A stretch of DNA of 64,000 nucleotides from Paenibacillus xylanexedens. Lineage in GTDB: Bacteria > Bacillota > Bacilli > Paenibacillales > Paenibacillaceae. The translations under genes and the position numbers were made by a program. A model generated the notes under the pieces. That model worked only from the letters and a program-made list of their open reading frames with translations, did not search any database and had not been told where the DNA came from. The stretch is taken from contig NZ_CP018620.1 of assembly GCF_001908275.1 (NCBI RefSeq), forward strand, positions 3,720,001 to 3,784,000, in the 5' to 3' direction. Shown in pieces: positions 25,209 to 35,198 of the stretch (its first letter is position 1; every line of letters begins with the position of its first letter).

Positions 25209-26432
25209 ATGAGAAGTAGACATATGAAGGCTTACACAGAGAAAACAAAAGCCGATTCCAATGATGCAAAACGTGTTTTACTCCAATTACAGGGCCTATA
25301 TCTGTTTATGGGGCTTGCCGGGGGGATGTTTAACCCGTACATTAATCCCATATTGGTTGCACAAGGTTTTTCAAGTAAAGAAACCGGATTTATTATGGCG
25401 TTTGGCACACTCGTATCCATTATTCTTCAACCAATATGGGGAATTCTGGTAGATAAGTTTAAAAAGACACGTTTCGTACTGGTGATAAGCCTGCTTGTTC
25501 CTGCATCGTTAGCGTATTTCTACAATATTCAAGTGTACTTTATATTAATATTGATTTATACTTTATGCACTATATTCCAAGTGACTCAAATACCCGTGGC
25601 TGACTCCTATGCGGTTACCGCCGCGAGAGCAGCCAATACCTCATATGGCATGATCCGACTCTTCGGCAGCATAGGAACGGGAGTTGGTGGATTTGCCGCA
25701 GGGATGTATCTCTCCCAGTTTTCCATTCACATGTTATGGCTGCCATTTCTCCTGTTTAACATTCTGAGCGCTATACTGGCAAGTACACTTCCCCGGCAGA
25801 CGAGTATCTCCTCGTCCTCGGTAACCTTCTCCGTAGGTTTGGCAAGATTGCTCCGAAACCGGACATTCCTTCTATTTCTAACAGGTTGTTTCCTGGTTAA
25901 CCAAACGCTCACTGCGTTTAACTCCTTTTTTGTTATTTCATTTCAGATGGCTGGCGGTTCTGTGACCATGACGGGTACAGCACTGTTGCTGGCGTCGATT
26001 ACCAATGTTCCATCCATGTTGGCAGCAGCATTCATACTCCGAAAATGGGGACATGAACGGACGATGCTGCTTGCAGCCGGGGCGTATATGTTACGTTGGG
26101 GGATACAATGGCTATGGCCGACACCTGAGGTCATGATTGGCGTTCAGGTGCTGCATGGGTTATCCTTCGGATTCTTCTATATCGCAGCAGTGGAATATGT
26201 GGCTTCCGTTACGGGACGGGAGATGCAAGCCACAGGACAAAGTTTATTTAACATGGTGTTTGCTGGCCTGGGCGGAATTGTTGGTAATATGCTTAACGGA
26301 TATTTACTCGATTCCGGCGGTCCATCACTGATGTATCTGGCTTGCACGATCAGTGCGGCACTAGGATCAGTGATTCTGTATATCGTCAGCAGGCAGGCCA
26401 AAGAACAGAGAAGAGCATACTCATTAGAATAG
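25209..26432 (+). CDS. MFS transporter, probably sugar uptake
   Basis: A 407-aa polytopic protein with about 12 hydrophobic segments. The loop after segment 2 contains GILVDKFKKTR, the MFS motif, and a conserved GSIGTGVGGFAAG stretch occurs in segment 5. The overall pattern resembles the LacY/nucleoside-symporter-like MFS branch. It lies between a ROK kinase-like protein and a membrane-bound AraC regulator, so a carbohydrate is the likely substrate. ATG 25209 is preferred because the first ATG (25197) lies inside GGATGGAGAT, which looks like the ribosome binding site. Direction and substrate are not shown by sequence. Confidence 0.85.
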   Translation: MRSRHMKAYTEKTKADSNDAKRVLLQLQGLYLFMGLAGGMFNPYINPILVAQGFSSKETGFIMAFGTLVSIILQPIWGILVDKFKKTRFVLVISLLVPASLAYFYNIQVYFILILIYTLCTIFQVTQIPVADSYAVTAARAANTSYGMIRLFGSIGTGVGGFAAGMYLSQFSIHMLWLPFLLFNILSAILASTLPRQTSISSSSVTFSVGLARLLRNRTFLLFLTGCFLVNQTLTAFNSFFVISFQMAGGSVTMTGTALLLASITNVPSMLAAAFILRKWGHERTMLLAAGAYMLRWGIQWLWPTPEVMIGVQVLHGLSFGFFYIAAVEYVASVTGREMQATGQSLFNMVFAGLGGIVGNMLNGYLLDSGGPSLMYLACTISAALGSVILYIVSRQAKEQRRAYSLE

Positions 26433-26453
26433 AGATGGAAGGAGTTGGAGCCT

Positions 26454-28697
26454 ATGAAAGTAAATCTGAAGCGGAATTGGCACACCAAGTTGATGTATTC
26501 GTATTTTCCTATTTTTCTGCTTACGATTTCCATTCTGATCTTTCTCTCCTTCCTGATTGTCAACGAACTCTCACGTAACGAAACGCAAAAAGCCGACATG
26601 ATCTCCACCCGCTATATCCTGGATACACTGGAGCGATCGCTAAGCGACATTGAACTTCGCTTGCTTGAAGACATTGGTGCGAACAAAACATATAGTCGCT
26701 TTCTGGAAGCTGGACAGGGACAATTATCGAGTCAATTCATCTATGATGCAGCAAGTGGGCTGGGACGTATGCTGGATCAGCAGGATATGATTCAATCCAT
26801 TTATCTCTATCGCATGTCCGATTCCCAGATTCTTACGCCCAGAGGCATGATGCGTTTGGAAGATTTTGAAGATCGCGCCTATATTGAGCAAGCCTTGAAA
26901 GATCGGGAGAATCTTGGTTGGAACTTGCCACGTGATTATAAGGAACGTTCCTTCGACGTACCTTCACAGGTGATTAGCATGAATAAGTGGCTTCCTTTGC
27001 CGTGGGGCGGGGAAGGTCTGCTCGTCATTACCATCCGCATGTATGCAGTGGAACGGCAGATTGATAACATGACCAATGAAAAGTTATCTGTTCTTCAGGT
27101 TCGGGATAAGAGCGACAATCTGATCTATACCGCGCATCAAATGGACCCTTCTGCAGGTGAAATCCTTAATCGTGTGACTGCGGACAAGCTTGGTCTGGTC
27201 TTTGAGAGCGGCATTCAATCCGGACAGCTGTATTCATGGGTATCACTCGTCTCTTATGTGTGGATCGGTATTGGATTATTAACGATTGTTGGTGCAGTGG
27301 CGGGACTAATCTACATTACGCGCAGAAATACGCGGCCCATCCAGCTCATCATGAATCGAATTCAGGCGTTACAGCCACGTGCCGAGGAGGATGAAGCAGC
27401 ACCATCCGTCAAGGATGAACTGGCACTCATCGACCGTGCGCTGGAACATCTGATTGCTCAGACGGTTGACTATGAGAAACAACATCATGAAAACTTGCTG
27501 ATTCATCGCAGACAGTTGCTTGTTGATCTGATGGAAGGAGAGCGAATGGATTCGTTCCGTCAGCGACTTCGCCATCTGCAACCGCTAGAGGAACGATTCA
27601 TGGAACCGAAGAGTGTTGCTGTCCTCATTGCGGAGATGAATGGTGACGATCTCTCGACCAATCAGAATATTCTGAAGATTGCGCTCATGAACGTAGTGGA
27701 AGAACTTGTGCAGAATGAGACCCAGTTCGGCGGTTGGGCTGAATGGTTTGGGAACCGCAGGCTTATTGTGGTGATTGCGTCGGATGAGCAGGAAGGACTG
27801 GATCGTGAATTGCTTATGGATCTGGCTAAGCAGATGCATATGTGGATTGCGGAAAACTTCCGCCTACGGTTTACGTTCGGGATTGGACGAACCGTATCGG
27901 GCTGGGAGGAGATTACTCGATCCTATGCGAGTGCAGATATGGGTTTGCGGCATAGACTTACCCTTGGTAAAGATGCCATCGTTCTCAGTGAGCAACTGCC
28001 GGATCGTATTGAGCTGCAATCGTACAAGTATTTGCAGATGCTCGCAGACTTTGTCCGTGAATTCAGACTAACCGGCGATGGTTGGCGAACGCAGCTGGAT
28101 CAGATGTTTGTTGCGTTCAGCGAAGATCAGATTACAGATAACGATATTCGCATGTTGCTGCAGGCATTAATCCAGATGTTGTCCCGTGAATTCGGGGAAC
28201 TGTCTGAGCGTTTGCAAAGCCAATTTGCCGAGGAAATCCTGACTCGTCTTCGCAGTGATATCCAGCAGGTGGAGACACTGGAGGGGATTCAAGAGATTTT
28301 GCAGAAGTGGCTTAAAGAGGTTTATCGCAATTATGTATCTGTGAATGAAACGAAAAGTCATCGCGCGATGATCAACGAGCTGCGGATATATATTGAAGAG
28401 CATTTTGATGATCCGGATCTGTCGCTGAAACATCTGAGTGATCGGTTCCAAATCTCGGGCAAATATGCGAGTTATCTGTTCAAGGAAGAGTTTGAGATGA
28501 AGTTTGTTGATTTTCTGGTGAAACTGAGGGTCGAAAAGGCCTGCCGTCTGTTGTCTGCATCCGATATGGCTGTTCAGGATATTGCTCTGCAAGTGGGTTA
28601 TGCCAATGCCATCTCCTTTGGCAGAGTATTTAAACGGATTATGGGCGTGACACCAGGGGACTACCGCAAGCAGAGTGGAAAACAAGGGGATCAATAA
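26454..28697 (+). CDS. Membrane-anchored AraC family regulator
   Basis: A 747-aa one-component sensor. There is a membrane segment near residues 15-38, an extracellular domain of about 230 residues, a second membrane segment near 265-290, a cytoplasmic linker with a GGDEF-unrelated globular region, and a C-terminal AraC HTH (residues about 640-740: LSLKHLSDRFQISGKYASYL and VQDIALQVGYANAISFGRVF). In Paenibacillus such proteins usually control neighbouring oligosaccharide ABC importers, and an LplABC-type set begins about 1 kb downstream. Here it is also 21 nt after the MFS gene, so it is probably in that operon. ATG 26454 lies well spaced from AAGGAG, and an in-frame TTG 26445 is adjacent to that site and unlikely. 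Confidence 0.88.
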   Translation: MKVNLKRNWHTKLMYSYFPIFLLTISILIFLSFLIVNELSRNETQKADMISTRYILDTLERSLSDIELRLLEDIGANKTYSRFLEAGQGQLSSQFIYDAASGLGRMLDQQDMIQSIYLYRMSDSQILTPRGMMRLEDFEDRAYIEQALKDRENLGWNLPRDYKERSFDVPSQVISMNKWLPLPWGGEGLLVITIRMYAVERQIDNMTNEKLSVLQVRDKSDNLIYTAHQMDPSAGEILNRVTADKLGLVFESGIQSGQLYSWVSLVSYVWIGIGLLTIVGAVAGLIYITRRNTRPIQLIMNRIQALQPRAEEDEAAPSVKDELALIDRALEHLIAQTVDYEKQHHENLLIHRRQLLVDLMEGERMDSFRQRLRHLQPLEERFMEPKSVAVLIAEMNGDDLSTNQNILKIALMNVVEELVQNETQFGGWAEWFGNRRLIVVIASDEQEGLDRELLMDLAKQMHMWIAENFRLRFTFGIGRTVSGWEEITRSYASADMGLRHRLTLGKDAIVLSEQLPDRIELQSYKYLQMLADFVREFRLTGDGWRTQLDQMFVAFSEDQITDNDIRMLLQALIQMLSREFGELSERLQSQFAEEILTRLRSDIQQVETLEGIQEILQKWLKEVYRNYVSVNETKSHRAMINELRIYIEEHFDDPDLSLKHLSDRFQISGKYASYLFKEEFEMKFVDFLVKLRVEKACRLLSASDMAVQDIALQVGYANAISFGRVFKRIMGVTPGDYRKQSGKQGDQ

Positions 28698-28762
28698 CGG
28701 AATTGCATGTGTTAGAACATCCGAGTATCGGGTGAAATCCAATAATCCTAGAGATATCTATG

Positions 28763-28825
28763 AAATCTCCTGTATGAGGCAATAAGGTTTTGTCCCTTAT
28801 TGTCCTTTGCAGGAGATTTTTTTTT
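28763..28825 (+). terminator. Rho-independent terminator ending the ROK-MFS-AraC operon
   Basis: The outer stem AAATCTCCTG/CAGGAGATTT encloses CAATAAGG/CCTTATTG, followed by nine T. Confidence 0.88.
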
Positions 28826-28936
28826 GGATGTTCAACCACGATCTTAGGCCAGTTAGCTGGTATGTTGTTAAGGAATTTTACGAATGTCCTATACTAGCAT
28901 TATGACAATTCATAGATTAATAGGGCAGGAGTGAAG

Positions 28937-29311
28937 ATGATGTACAAACACGGACAGCAAGTATGGGGGTCAGTAGATATCAGTAAAGGGGTTACCATTA
29001 CAGCAAACAACAACACATTTACATTTCATGTAGATGACTCGTCATATACGATAACTATACCTGTTGGTACCTACAAGACAAGTCAACAAAGGCATGAATC
29101 CGAACTTATTCAGGCCATTTCGAAAGCAGGGGTGGCTCAGAACATTCCTGTACGATTTATTTTGGGCGGAATGCATTATGATGAGAAGTATAATGTGTTG
29201 ATTTTGGAACATACGGACTCAAGCAACGAACATGTTATCGATCAATTTGCGGGAAATGCCATCGATACGTTGTTTGGTCAAGTGAAGTTTAATCTTCCGC
29301 CGAGGAATTAG
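28937..29311 (+). CDS. Small protein with flagellin hook-IN-like motif
   Basis: A 124-aa soluble protein without signal peptide. Its N-terminal half (ITANNNTFTFHVDDSSYTIT followed by IPVGTYKTSQQ) resembles the beta-rich hook IN motif found as inserts in flagellin and FliD/FlgK proteins. The C-terminal half (FILGGMHYDEKYNVLILEH) is unassigned. No flagellar gene is near. AGGAGTG precedes two adjacent ATGs (28937 and 28940), and either could be the start. A terminator follows, so it is probably monocistronic. The motif match is by eye and could reflect only a common beta-hairpin pattern. Confidence 0.65.
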   Translation: MMYKHGQQVWGSVDISKGVTITANNNTFTFHVDDSSYTITIPVGTYKTSQQRHESELIQAISKAGVAQNIPVRFILGGMHYDEKYNVLILEHTDSSNEHVIDQFAGNAIDTLFGQVKFNLPPRN

Positions 29312-29344
29312 TGCGTGGAATCGTTCACACGTGTTGCTAAACAA

Positions 29345-29373
29345 GGAGATCACATAAGATGTGGTCTCTTTTT
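29345..29373 (+). terminator. Rho-independent terminator
   Basis: GAGATCACAT-AAG-ATGTGGTCTC is followed by TTTTT. The remaining stretch to 29706 is AT-rich leader of the lipoprotein gene. It contains GTGTGAAAATTGCA (about 29490) and the dyad GTGAATTTCAC (about 29553) as weak operator candidates. Confidence 0.85.
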
Positions 29374-29706
29374 CATTTTTTGAAGGGAGATTTAATGGAA
29401 AAAAGATTATTGCAAGCTGGGTGATGCCAGATTGTCTATGAGAAACCAAAATGAATACAACACAATATGTTATTAAAGTTAACATTAAAGGTGTGAAAAT
29501 TGCATATTGTCAGGAAATATGTTTATATATCGCGGTATTTAACTTAAAAAACGTGAATTTCACATTTTGAAAATAGTTTATTGTCTAAATACCAGATCGT
29601 ATGTAATGATTAGTGACATTCACAGATGCAACAAAATGGGATGAACAAAGTGGAGTGGCAATCATGTGAATCCATATCAGAGAGTGTGCGAAAGGGGAAA
29701 GGTCAA

Positions 29707-31308
29707 ATGAGATTATTTCAAAGACGTAAGGCAGGCAAGGCAAGTTCAATCCTCGCAGTGGTAACAGCATTCACTCTATTATTATCTGCATGTTCGTCAG
29801 GAAGCGAATCAACATCTTCATCTGGAGATTCGGGTTCGGGGGAAAAAACAACTTTGAAAGTAGAAATCTTCGATCGGGGAAACACTCCGGCGGGCTACAC
29901 CATTTCGGACAGTTATCTGACTCGCTTCATTCAAGAGAAGTTTGGTGATCCAAACAACATCGATGTTCAGTTTGTTCCGGTACCACGCTCGGAGGAAGTA
30001 CAGAAACTTAACGTTCTGATGGCGAGTGGCTCTGAAGTACCTGATATCGTCTTTACCTACGATTCGGGAACATTCAACCGGTATGCAGAGCAAGGAGGTC
30101 TGACCGAACTTACGGATCTGATCAATCAAAGTGGTCCTAACCTGAAGAAGTTCCTGGGAGATGAAACGCTGGCCTACGGTCAATACGATGGACAACAGTT
30201 TGCGGTTCCAGGTAAACGTCTTGTACTTGGCAAGTACGCATCCTATGTTCGTCAGGACTGGCTGGACGCACTCGGATTACCTTCACCTGAGACAGCTGAG
30301 GAGCTGCATACAACACTGAAGGCCTTTAAGGAAAAAGATCCGGGTAAAGTCGGTACAGGACTTATTCCGATGGGAATGTCCATTGCCTCGGCTCAATATG
30401 AACCACTGATCTGGTCATTCATTGAACCGCTGACGGAAGAACAGAAATATACATTAACGCAGCAACTGGGTTCCAATGACTATCCAACGTTGTTGCCTGG
30501 TTTCAAGGACGCCCTGAAATATATGAACACACTTTATAATGAAGGATTAATGAGCAAGGATTTTGGACTCGACAAAGACAAGAAAAAGCTATGGGAAGAT
30601 GTATCTAACGGAAAAGTTGGATTCTACACCGAGGATGCGGGAGAGATTTATATCTCCGGTACGTACAAAAACCTGCAAACCAATCAACCGGGTGCAGTGA
30701 TGACACCAATTGATGCATTCAAAAACTCCGAAGGCAAATTCGCCAAACCGGCATATGCACCCAATGCGATGTATGTCATGATCCCGAAATCGAGCAAAAA
30801 TGCGGAAGCCGCGATGAAGTATCTTGATTGGATGGCTTCGGGCAACAACCTGTTCGATCTGCAATTCGGTGTTGAAAACGAGAACTACGAACTTGTGGAT
30901 GGGGTACCACTGATCAAAGATGATGCTTCTCCTGAAATTGCAGGCCGTATCTATAATTCCGGTGACATTGCCATTATCGTGAACGGTAAATACGTTGGGG
31001 ATGACAAGAAAAATGAAGAGGCCTACGTCGTTCAGGTAGAGTCGAAGTATCGGGATGATATGCGCAAGTCGGTAGCGATCTCTAACACGGACACCATTCA
31101 ACCGGTACGTTTCTCTAAACCGATTGATGCGGAAGCACGTTACGGTAACGGCTTGAAAGACAAGTTTATGGAGTTTTTCGTGAAAACAACCATTTCCAAA
31201 CCCGCTGATTTTGAAGCCACGTATGACAGCATGATGAAGGATTACATGGCGAGCGGTGGCCAAGCAATCCTGGATGAACGTACAGAAGCTTACAAAGCGA
31301 TGAAATAA
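29707..31308 (+). CDS. LplA-type extracellular solute-binding lipoprotein
   Basis: A 533-aa substrate-binding lipoprotein of an ABC importer. The lipoprotein signal ends at lipobox LLSAC, followed by a Ser/Gly linker and a large two-lobe binding domain (LKVEIFDRGNTPAGYTISD; VPVPRSEEVQKLNVLMASG) typical of the LplA/group 1 oligosaccharide binders of Paenibacillus. These deliver an oligosaccharide to two permeases, encoded just downstream. I chose ATG 29707 because AAAGG lies before it and the signal then begins MRLFQRRK. Earlier in-frame ATGs would add an unusual polar extension. The ATPase is not encoded here. A shared MsmX-like ATPase is common for this family. Confidence 0.9.
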   Translation: MRLFQRRKAGKASSILAVVTAFTLLLSACSSGSESTSSSGDSGSGEKTTLKVEIFDRGNTPAGYTISDSYLTRFIQEKFGDPNNIDVQFVPVPRSEEVQKLNVLMASGSEVPDIVFTYDSGTFNRYAEQGGLTELTDLINQSGPNLKKFLGDETLAYGQYDGQQFAVPGKRLVLGKYASYVRQDWLDALGLPSPETAEELHTTLKAFKEKDPGKVGTGLIPMGMSIASAQYEPLIWSFIEPLTEEQKYTLTQQLGSNDYPTLLPGFKDALKYMNTLYNEGLMSKDFGLDKDKKKLWEDVSNGKVGFYTEDAGEIYISGTYKNLQTNQPGAVMTPIDAFKNSEGKFAKPAYAPNAMYVMIPKSSKNAEAAMKYLDWMASGNNLFDLQFGVENENYELVDGVPLIKDDASPEIAGRIYNSGDIAIIVNGKYVGDDKKNEEAYVVQVESKYRDDMRKSVAISNTDTIQPVRFSKPIDAEARYGNGLKDKFMEFFVKTTISKPADFEATYDSMMKDYMASGGQAILDERTEAYKAMK

Positions 31309-31419
31309 GTAGAGTAGAGATCACATCTAATGTGTATGACAACAAAGAACAGGGGTTTCATTAGGGCGATGGCAACATCGCCTTGATGAAGAGTCCTGAA
31401 TGACATGGGGGGAAGGTTT

Positions 31420-32322
31420 ATGAAAACAAGCATCTATTTCCGCAGAAATTGGCAACTATATGCGTTGCTCCTACTGCCCATGATCTACTTCATTATTTTC
31501 AAGTATGGGCCAATGTATGGCGTGCAGATTGCGTTCAAGGATTTTAACTTCTTTCAAGGGATCTCTGGTAGTGAGTGGATTGGCTTGGATGCATTCAGAG
31601 AAGTGTTTCAAAATCAGGGGTTTTACACTGCATTACGCAACACGTTAGTGCTAAACATGCTGGATCTACTGGTTTCTTTCCCGGCGCCACTAATACTGGC
31701 CATCTTATTGTTTGAGCTGAAGAAGGCCTGGTTCAAAAAGTTGGCACAGACCTTACTGTACATTCCTCACTTTATTTCGTGGGTCATTATTGGAGGGATC
31801 GTACTTCAGGTATTCGGTACGCAATCCGGTTTCATTAACAATATCTTGATGAGCATGGGATTTGATCCATTACCTTTCCTTTCAGACAAAAACTATTGGC
31901 TCTTTACGTATCTTGCGGTAGGTGTGTGGCAGAGTGCAGGCTGGGGTACGATTCTGTATCTGGCATCTCTGACAGGGATTAACCGTGAGCTGTATGAAGC
32001 GGCAGAAGTGGATGGAGCAAGTCGGCTACGCAGAATCTGGCACATCTCCTTGCCAGGCATCAAAACAACGATTGTTACCTTATTGATCATCAATGTCGGC
32101 AACATGATCTCTATCGGCTTCGACCGACCATTTATTATCGGTAACGTGGCTGTACGTGAATACTCGGATGTGCTAAGCACGTTTGTCTATCGTGTCGGTT
32201 TACAATCCGGTCAGGTCACGCTAGCAACGGCTGTAGGTTTGTTCCAGGCTTTAGTTGGACTTGTCTTCATACTCGGAGCGAACTATACGTCCAAGAAATT
32301 GACCGATGAGAGCATTATGTAG
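31420..32322 (+). CDS. LplB-type ABC importer permease
   Basis: A 300-aa membrane permease with about six hydrophobic segments. The cytoplasmic EAA loop reads YEAAEVDGASRLRRIWHISLPGI, which contacts the ATPase. The N-terminal KYGPMYGVQIAFKDFN stretch is characteristic of the LplB group. It forms the channel with the next gene product. ATG 31420 follows a GGGGGGAAGG site; ATG 31405 overlaps it. It lies about 110 nt after the binding-protein gene, and this gap (31309-31419) contains the imperfect inverted pair GGGCGATGGCAACATCGCC, a possible mRNA-stability hairpin that would keep the binding protein in excess. Confidence 0.9.
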   Translation: MKTSIYFRRNWQLYALLLLPMIYFIIFKYGPMYGVQIAFKDFNFFQGISGSEWIGLDAFREVFQNQGFYTALRNTLVLNMLDLLVSFPAPLILAILLFELKKAWFKKLAQTLLYIPHFISWVIIGGIVLQVFGTQSGFINNILMSMGFDPLPFLSDKNYWLFTYLAVGVWQSAGWGTILYLASLTGINRELYEAAEVDGASRLRRIWHISLPGIKTTIVTLLIINVGNMISIGFDRPFIIGNVAVREYSDVLSTFVYRVGLQSGQVTLATAVGLFQALVGLVFILGANYTSKKLTDESIM

Positions 32323-32360
32323 TGGATTGATTCACATATGATCTGTAAGGAGTGAGTGAG

Positions 32361-33233
32361 ATGTCTGAAAACACGGCGAATCGAATATTCAACACGGTAA
32401 ACGTCATTCTTATTGTCATTACGATGGTGCTGTGTCTTGCACCATTCATTCATATTATTGCGATCTCGCTCAGCTCAAACCGGGCGATCGGTTCAGGAGA
32501 AGTTTCCTTTTTCCCCAGAGAATTGTCCTTTGAGGCGTATACCAAAGTATTTGCAGATGGATCGATGATTCGTTCCCTCATCTATACGATTTGGCTTACC
32601 GTCCTGAGTACGGTACTAAGCATGGTGATGACCATTGCAGCAGCTTATCCACTGGCGAAGAGTAATCTGAAAGGGCGCAAATGGTTCATGCTTGTTATTG
32701 TGGTGACGATGTTCTTCAGTGGCGGCATTATCCCAGAGTACATTCTGATCAAAAATCTGCATTTACTCGATAGCACATGGGGACTTATTCTGCCTGGGTT
32801 GATTAGTCCTTTTTATATGATTATCCTCATTACCTTCTTCAGAGGTATTCCCGAAAGTCTGGAAGAAGCAGCAGGCATTGATGGAAGCAGCCACTTTGGA
32901 ACACTTATGCGCATCATCTTGCCGCTATCCCTTCCGGTTATGGCAACACTTAGCCTATTCTACGCGGTAGGACGGTGGAATGGTTTCCAGGATGCACTCA
33001 TGTATATTACGAAGCCTGAGCTGTACCCTTTGCAATTGAAATTGTATCAGATGATTCAGCAAAACCAGATTACAGAACTGATGCAGAACGAAGGCATTGG
33101 CGCCGTTCAGGTCCTGCCTGAGAGTCTGAAAGCAGCCAGTGTTATATTCTCCACGTTACCGATCCTGCTTGTGTATCCGTGGTTGCAGCGGTACTTTATC
33201 AGTGGCGTAATGGTAGGTGCTGTAAAAGGTTAA
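32361..33233 (+). CDS. LplC/YtcP-type ABC importer permease
   Basis: A 290-aa permease of the MalG-like branch with six predicted membrane segments. Its EAA loop is LEEAAGIDGSSHFGTLMRII followed by LPLSLP. The opening AIGSGEVSFFPRELSFEAY and the end SGVMVGAVKG are typical of the YtcP/LplC family. It pairs with the preceding permease. ATG 32361 is 8 nt after AAGGAG, and GTG 32352 lies within that site. It ends 4 nt before element B, which separates it from the following genes. Confidence 0.9.
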   Translation: MSENTANRIFNTVNVILIVITMVLCLAPFIHIIAISLSSNRAIGSGEVSFFPRELSFEAYTKVFADGSMIRSLIYTIWLTVLSTVLSMVMTIAAAYPLAKSNLKGRKWFMLVIVVTMFFSGGIIPEYILIKNLHLLDSTWGLILPGLISPFYMIILITFFRGIPESLEEAAGIDGSSHFGTLMRIILPLSLPVMATLSLFYAVGRWNGFQDALMYITKPELYPLQLKLYQMIQQNQITELMQNEGIGAVQVLPESLKAASVIFSTLPILLVYPWLQRYFISGVMVGAVKG

Positions 33234-33236
33234 TAG

Positions 33237-33454
33237 AGGTTGTTCAAAAAGTTCACTTTTGATTACGAATGATGCCTAGTGGCATCATCAGCATCGAATA
33301 TGAAATTTAGCCGAAATAAGCGGGAGGCTTACGAAGTATGTTTCCTTCGGAAACATTGTAGTTGCTCACGTAGTTGTCCTACGCTCCGCTACTCCATTTC
33401 TAGCTTAATTCCATCTTCTTGGTACTGAAAACTGATCTTTTTGAACACGCACCT
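33237..33454. repeat. MITE-like element B, about 218 bp with terminal inverted repeats
   Basis: The left end AGGTTGTTCAAAAAGTTCA and the right end (inverse of AGGTGCGTGTTCAAAAAGATCA) match over TGTTCAAAAAG(T/A)TCA. The inner part contains short palindromes such as GATGCC-TAGT-GGCATC (33271-33286) and TTTCC-TTC-GGAAA. No coding potential is evident. It fills the whole gap between a permease gene and the next gene of the sugar cluster. Confidence 0.6.
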
Positions 33455-33477
33455 ATAGTCTCGGGAGGTTGCATGAA

Positions 33478-35184
33478 ATGACACAACGAATGGTAGAAAA
33501 GATGTCGAAAGAGCAGCAGTATCTTGTAAATCAGTCCATGACGATGATGGATAGCTTCTATGATAAGGAACTGGATCTGCTTCGGAGTTTCGAAGAAGAG
33601 GATTCATCGCAGCACAGCACACGAGCCAGTGCACATTATGCGCTCGGGTTGTTGATTCGAAATGAGCCTGGTGATGTGGAACGCGCGATACAAGTGTTCC
33701 ACAAGGTGCTCGATGTTCAATATGACGCTCCGGATGAGATCTATCACGGAACCTTCGCGACCCGACCAACTGATGTGCATCCACCAGCGGGTCACTATGC
33801 TTGGAAATCTTTTGCGCCAGGCACGGCCTATTTCCTGGAACGCACCTTTGAGAAGGTGTCTGCGCAGTTTATCCATAAACTACAGGAAGAGGGTTCTCTG
33901 CTAACAGAGGCAGCAGACCCCAAACAACTGAAACACCTTTTTTATTCGGCAGTGAATCAGGTTCTGCCACCGATCTGGATCAGCTATGATCCCAACTGGC
34001 GCGAGTTTATCGCTTGTGTCTGTGTGGTCGTAACTGCCGAATTCGCCGAACTTATGCCGGAGACACTCATGAAACGTATGGACCATGCAATGGAGTTGGC
34101 TGTCCAAGGGTCAATAGAACGCAGGTTATCCGACGTAATTCCCATGAATACGAATATTGAGTTAATGCATATTTTCATTACCCACTACTACGGCCATCGC
34201 TTGAACCGGACAGAATGGATTCGGCATTCGGATGAACAGGCGGAGGGATTGATGAAGGAGTTCGAACAATACGACGGTACATTCGCCGAGTTCAATACGA
34301 CAACGTATTACGGAGTGGATCTGTCCGTGCTTGGCATGTATCGAAAGTATGGACTCACGGAACGTTTGATCGAAATTGGACACCGGATTGAACATGGGCT
34401 GTGGAATAACATTGCGCTATATTATAATGCCAACTTGGAGAATCTCTCCGGCCCGTTCTCCCGGGCGTACGACATGGAGATGCGAGAGCATAGTTCGATC
34501 GGTGTATTTATCTATCTCTTGCTTGGAGGAGGGTATGAATATCTGGCAGGAATCAACTGTGAGTCAGGCCATGATCCATTGATTGCGCTCCTTGGGGTGG
34601 ATGTGCCCGCTGAAGCCGTGCCGTATTTCAAGGCTCATCAAGAAGATCGGCTTGTGCAGAAACAATTTATGGAACTGTGTGAGCGCAATGATCCAACGTC
34701 CAATCGGAATTTGTGTACAGCCAAAGCCTGGATTGGTGAGGACCGGATGATCGGGGCCATGTCGGGAAGTGTGAATACGAATGGACAGATGCATCCAGCT
34801 ACGATCCACTGGCAGACGGAGACGGGGGAACGTTATTATCTTCGCTTGATCCGCCGTGAGGTAGGCGAGGGGTGGAACAGCCATCTGCGCGGAATAACGT
34901 TTGATGCGGATCTCACGCCAGATTCGTTAACCATTGATGTGGAGCTGGATACGGCGGAAGGGATCGACGTTTATTTTGAAATCAGAGGGCCATTCCTTCG
35001 TCAGCAGGATATTACACCAGTGTTATGGCAGTTCCCTGGACTTGCGTGTACCGTGAAGGCTGAAGCACCTGAACCATCCGTGTTAATGTACGTGAATCAT
35101 GCGGAGATCATCTATCGTTATGTGCCTGGGAAGACTGCAAACAAGATGAGATTTGAACTGACCTTCCGTGAAGACAACGATTAG
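33478..35184 (+). CDS. Large hypothetical protein in a sugar-uptake cluster
   Basis: A 568-aa soluble protein that I do not recognise. The central part is rich in helices and aromatic residues (WKSFAPGTAYFLERTF, YYNANLENLSGPFSRAYDM and LGGGYEYLAGINCESG), and the last 150 residues look beta-rich. This arrangement resembles helical-toroid carbohydrate-active enzymes such as heparinase-like or uronyl hydrolases, but no catalytic motif can be named. It lies between an oligosaccharide importer and a sugar isomerase-like gene, so a cytoplasmic role in breaking down the imported sugar is plausible. ATG 33478 follows GGGAGG at 9 nt, and an in-frame TTG 33469 is adjacent to that site. Confidence 0.75.
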   Translation: MTQRMVEKMSKEQQYLVNQSMTMMDSFYDKELDLLRSFEEEDSSQHSTRASAHYALGLLIRNEPGDVERAIQVFHKVLDVQYDAPDEIYHGTFATRPTDVHPPAGHYAWKSFAPGTAYFLERTFEKVSAQFIHKLQEEGSLLTEAADPKQLKHLFYSAVNQVLPPIWISYDPNWREFIACVCVVVTAEFAELMPETLMKRMDHAMELAVQGSIERRLSDVIPMNTNIELMHIFITHYYGHRLNRTEWIRHSDEQAEGLMKEFEQYDGTFAEFNTTTYYGVDLSVLGMYRKYGLTERLIEIGHRIEHGLWNNIALYYNANLENLSGPFSRAYDMEMREHSSIGVFIYLLLGGGYEYLAGINCESGHDPLIALLGVDVPAEAVPYFKAHQEDRLVQKQFMELCERNDPTSNRNLCTAKAWIGEDRMIGAMSGSVNTNGQMHPATIHWQTETGERYYLRLIRREVGEGWNSHLRGITFDADLTPDSLTIDVELDTAEGIDVYFEIRGPFLRQQDITPVLWQFPGLACTVKAEAPEPSVLMYVNHAEIIYRYVPGKTANKMRFELTFREDND

Positions 35185-35198
35185 AGGAATGAATAGGT

